NCBI GenBank assembly: GCA_964007475.1
Contig: OZ023275.1
Coordinates: 28,525,619 to 28,589,618 of the forward strand
Direction: 5' to 3'
Length of the DNA stretch: 64,000 nucleotides
From: Hybos culiciformis
Lineage: Eukaryota > Arthropoda > Insecta > Diptera > Hybotidae
Shown here: in pieces, positions 63,211 to 64,000 of the stretch
Position numbering within the stretch: position 1 is the stretch's first letter
Layout of the letters: every line of letters begins with the position of its first letter
Notes under the pieces: generated by a model
Seen by the model: only the letters and a program-made list of their open reading frames with translations
The model's database searches: none
Told to the model about the DNA's origin: nothing
Made by a program: the position numbers and the translations under genes

Positions 63211-63427
63211 CATAGATTAAGAATACAGAAAGATGTATAGCTTCATACAAAATTTTTTCAGTCTTTTTTGGTATTTTTATGTGAAGGTGTTAGTAAAACT
63301 AAATAAAATTCTTTTCATATATTGATAATTATCACGTATTTTATTTTGTTTTACTAACACATTCACATAAAAATACCAAAAATAATGTTGTATGAAGCTT
63401 CCCATCTTTCTGTATCTTTAATCTATG
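63211..63427 (-). mobile_element. Asymmetric foldback MITE, copy 2 (217 bp)
   Basis: Same CATAGATTAAGAATACAG ends as at 35767, but here the arm with the extra bases is on the left, so the copy is inverted relative to copy 1. It lies between the two homologous blocks upstream of IR-D and has no counterpart upstream of IR-C. Confidence 0.85.
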
Positions 63428-63830
63428 GTATCATACAAAAATAAGAGGTTTAATTGAATTTTATAAATATCAATCTGAACTTTCGTAGAAACTCAAAAAG
63501 TCACTTACGATACGAAGTTATTTCTATTTATGAACTCCTATAGCTAAATAATTTCTGCCGATATTAAAAAATTAGTAAAATACAAAATATTGCTTTAATC
63601 AGAAAAAAATGGTAACATGTAAAATAAAATTTTTGATTCAATAAATAATACCAAATATAAAAATGCTCTGTTTGTGAGTTCTGGTTCACCAAATTTTCTT
63701 AATTATTTACCCTATTTGGTATTTTTAGTTTGATAAAGATGAAAAACATATTTCCACAAACTCATACAGTTTTTTAAGTGTTCTTGTCAAAAAAAGCATT
63801 AAGTGCTGTCGCCCTTAACTACATATTAAT
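63428..63830. other. Spacer between the foldback MITE and the IR-D promoter block
   Basis: About 400 bp of AT-rich sequence with no counterpart seen upstream of IR-C and no recognisable gene. Confidence 0.5.
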
Positions 63831-63983
63831 AGTTAATTATAAGAAATTTGATTATAGATAAAAATCAATAATAGACTTCTCAAGTTTCTCATAAAAGTTA
63901 TGTATTTGATAATATTATTGTTAGTTAGAATTAAACATCAAAAGAATCAAGCGATTGAAAGAAACTTAAAAAAAAAATGCACC
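63831..63983 (+). repeat. Duplicated IR promoter/5'UTR block, copy 2 (IR-D)
   Basis: Counterpart of 58082-58236. The distance between it and the upstream shared block has grown from about 0.12 kb in copy 1 to about 0.8 kb, partly by insertion of the foldback MITE at 63211-63427. Confidence 0.8.
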
Positions 63984-64000
63984 ATGTATTTTTTATTCAT
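63984..64000 (+). CDS. IR-D, start of a tandem copy of IR-C (cut by window end)
   Basis: Only 17 coding bases are present (MYFLF plus two bases), identical to the IR-C start. The evidence is the preceding ~150 bp, which match the IR-C upstream region at about 90% by eye, including the out-of-frame ATG seven bases before the start (63977-63979). I infer a tandem duplicate whose body lies beyond 64000. Whether it is intact cannot be seen. Confidence 0.75.

Noticed and set aside
1..64000. tRNA, rRNA, CRISPR array or bacterial operon
   Set aside because: No cloverleaf, rRNA signature or regularly spaced direct repeats were seen; split genes with GT-AG introns show eukaryotic nuclear DNA.

Overview
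This window is AT-rich animal nuclear DNA (I estimate roughly 80% A+T by eye) with GT-AG introns, long A/T homopolymers, AAT microsatellites and several families of small non-autonomous DNA transposons. It is almost certainly an insect: it carries a carbonic anhydrase-related protein gene of the CA10/CA11 type and a cluster of divergent ionotropic receptors (IRs), a chemoreceptor family of arthropods and other protostomes. I cannot name the species. Coding density is low, and most of the window is intergenic or intronic.

Layout. 1-12579: no convincing exon; one hAT-type MITE (9823-10383) and one TAGGG-ended MITE (11965-12514). 12580-19905 (+): seven exons of a carbonic anhydrase-related protein, complete at the 3' end but lacking the signal-peptide exon(s); its longest intron holds an 852-bp element with ~53-bp inverted ends. 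19906-32326: no recognisable gene. 32327-34604 (-): IR-A, three exons, 606 aa, intact. 34605-52712: no recognisable gene, one foldback MITE (35767-35966). 52713-54856 (-): IR-B, three exons, collinear with a full receptor but broken by an in-frame TGA. 56171-57204: a composite of a palindromic foldback element and two TTAA-flanked MITEs. 58237-60475 (+): IR-C, three exons, 609 aa, intact. 61274-62493: two more inverted-repeat elements. 63984-64000 (+): the first codons of IR-D, a tandem copy of IR-C cut by the window edge.

How the genes relate. IR-A, IR-B and IR-C share a phase-0 intron just before the second half of the first ligand-binding lobe. IR-A and IR-C also share a phase-2 intron after the pore region, which IR-B lacks; IR-B instead has a private phase-2 intron in its N-terminal domain. 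This is what a local, birth-and-death receptor cluster looks like. IR-B and IR-C are head to head across a 3.4-kb spacer filled by the composite repeat. IR-C and IR-D share about 150 bp of promoter/5'UTR sequence.

The most notable items are: the single nonsense codon in an otherwise intact IR-B; the palindrome with a TTAA MITE sitting in its exact centre and a sister MITE at its flank, with a core whose orientation is uncoupled from its arms; an 81-nt stop-free intron in IR-A; and a pair of asymmetric foldback MITEs in opposite orientation, one of which lies inside the duplicated IR-D upstream region. I saw no tRNA, rRNA, CRISPR array or prokaryotic operon.
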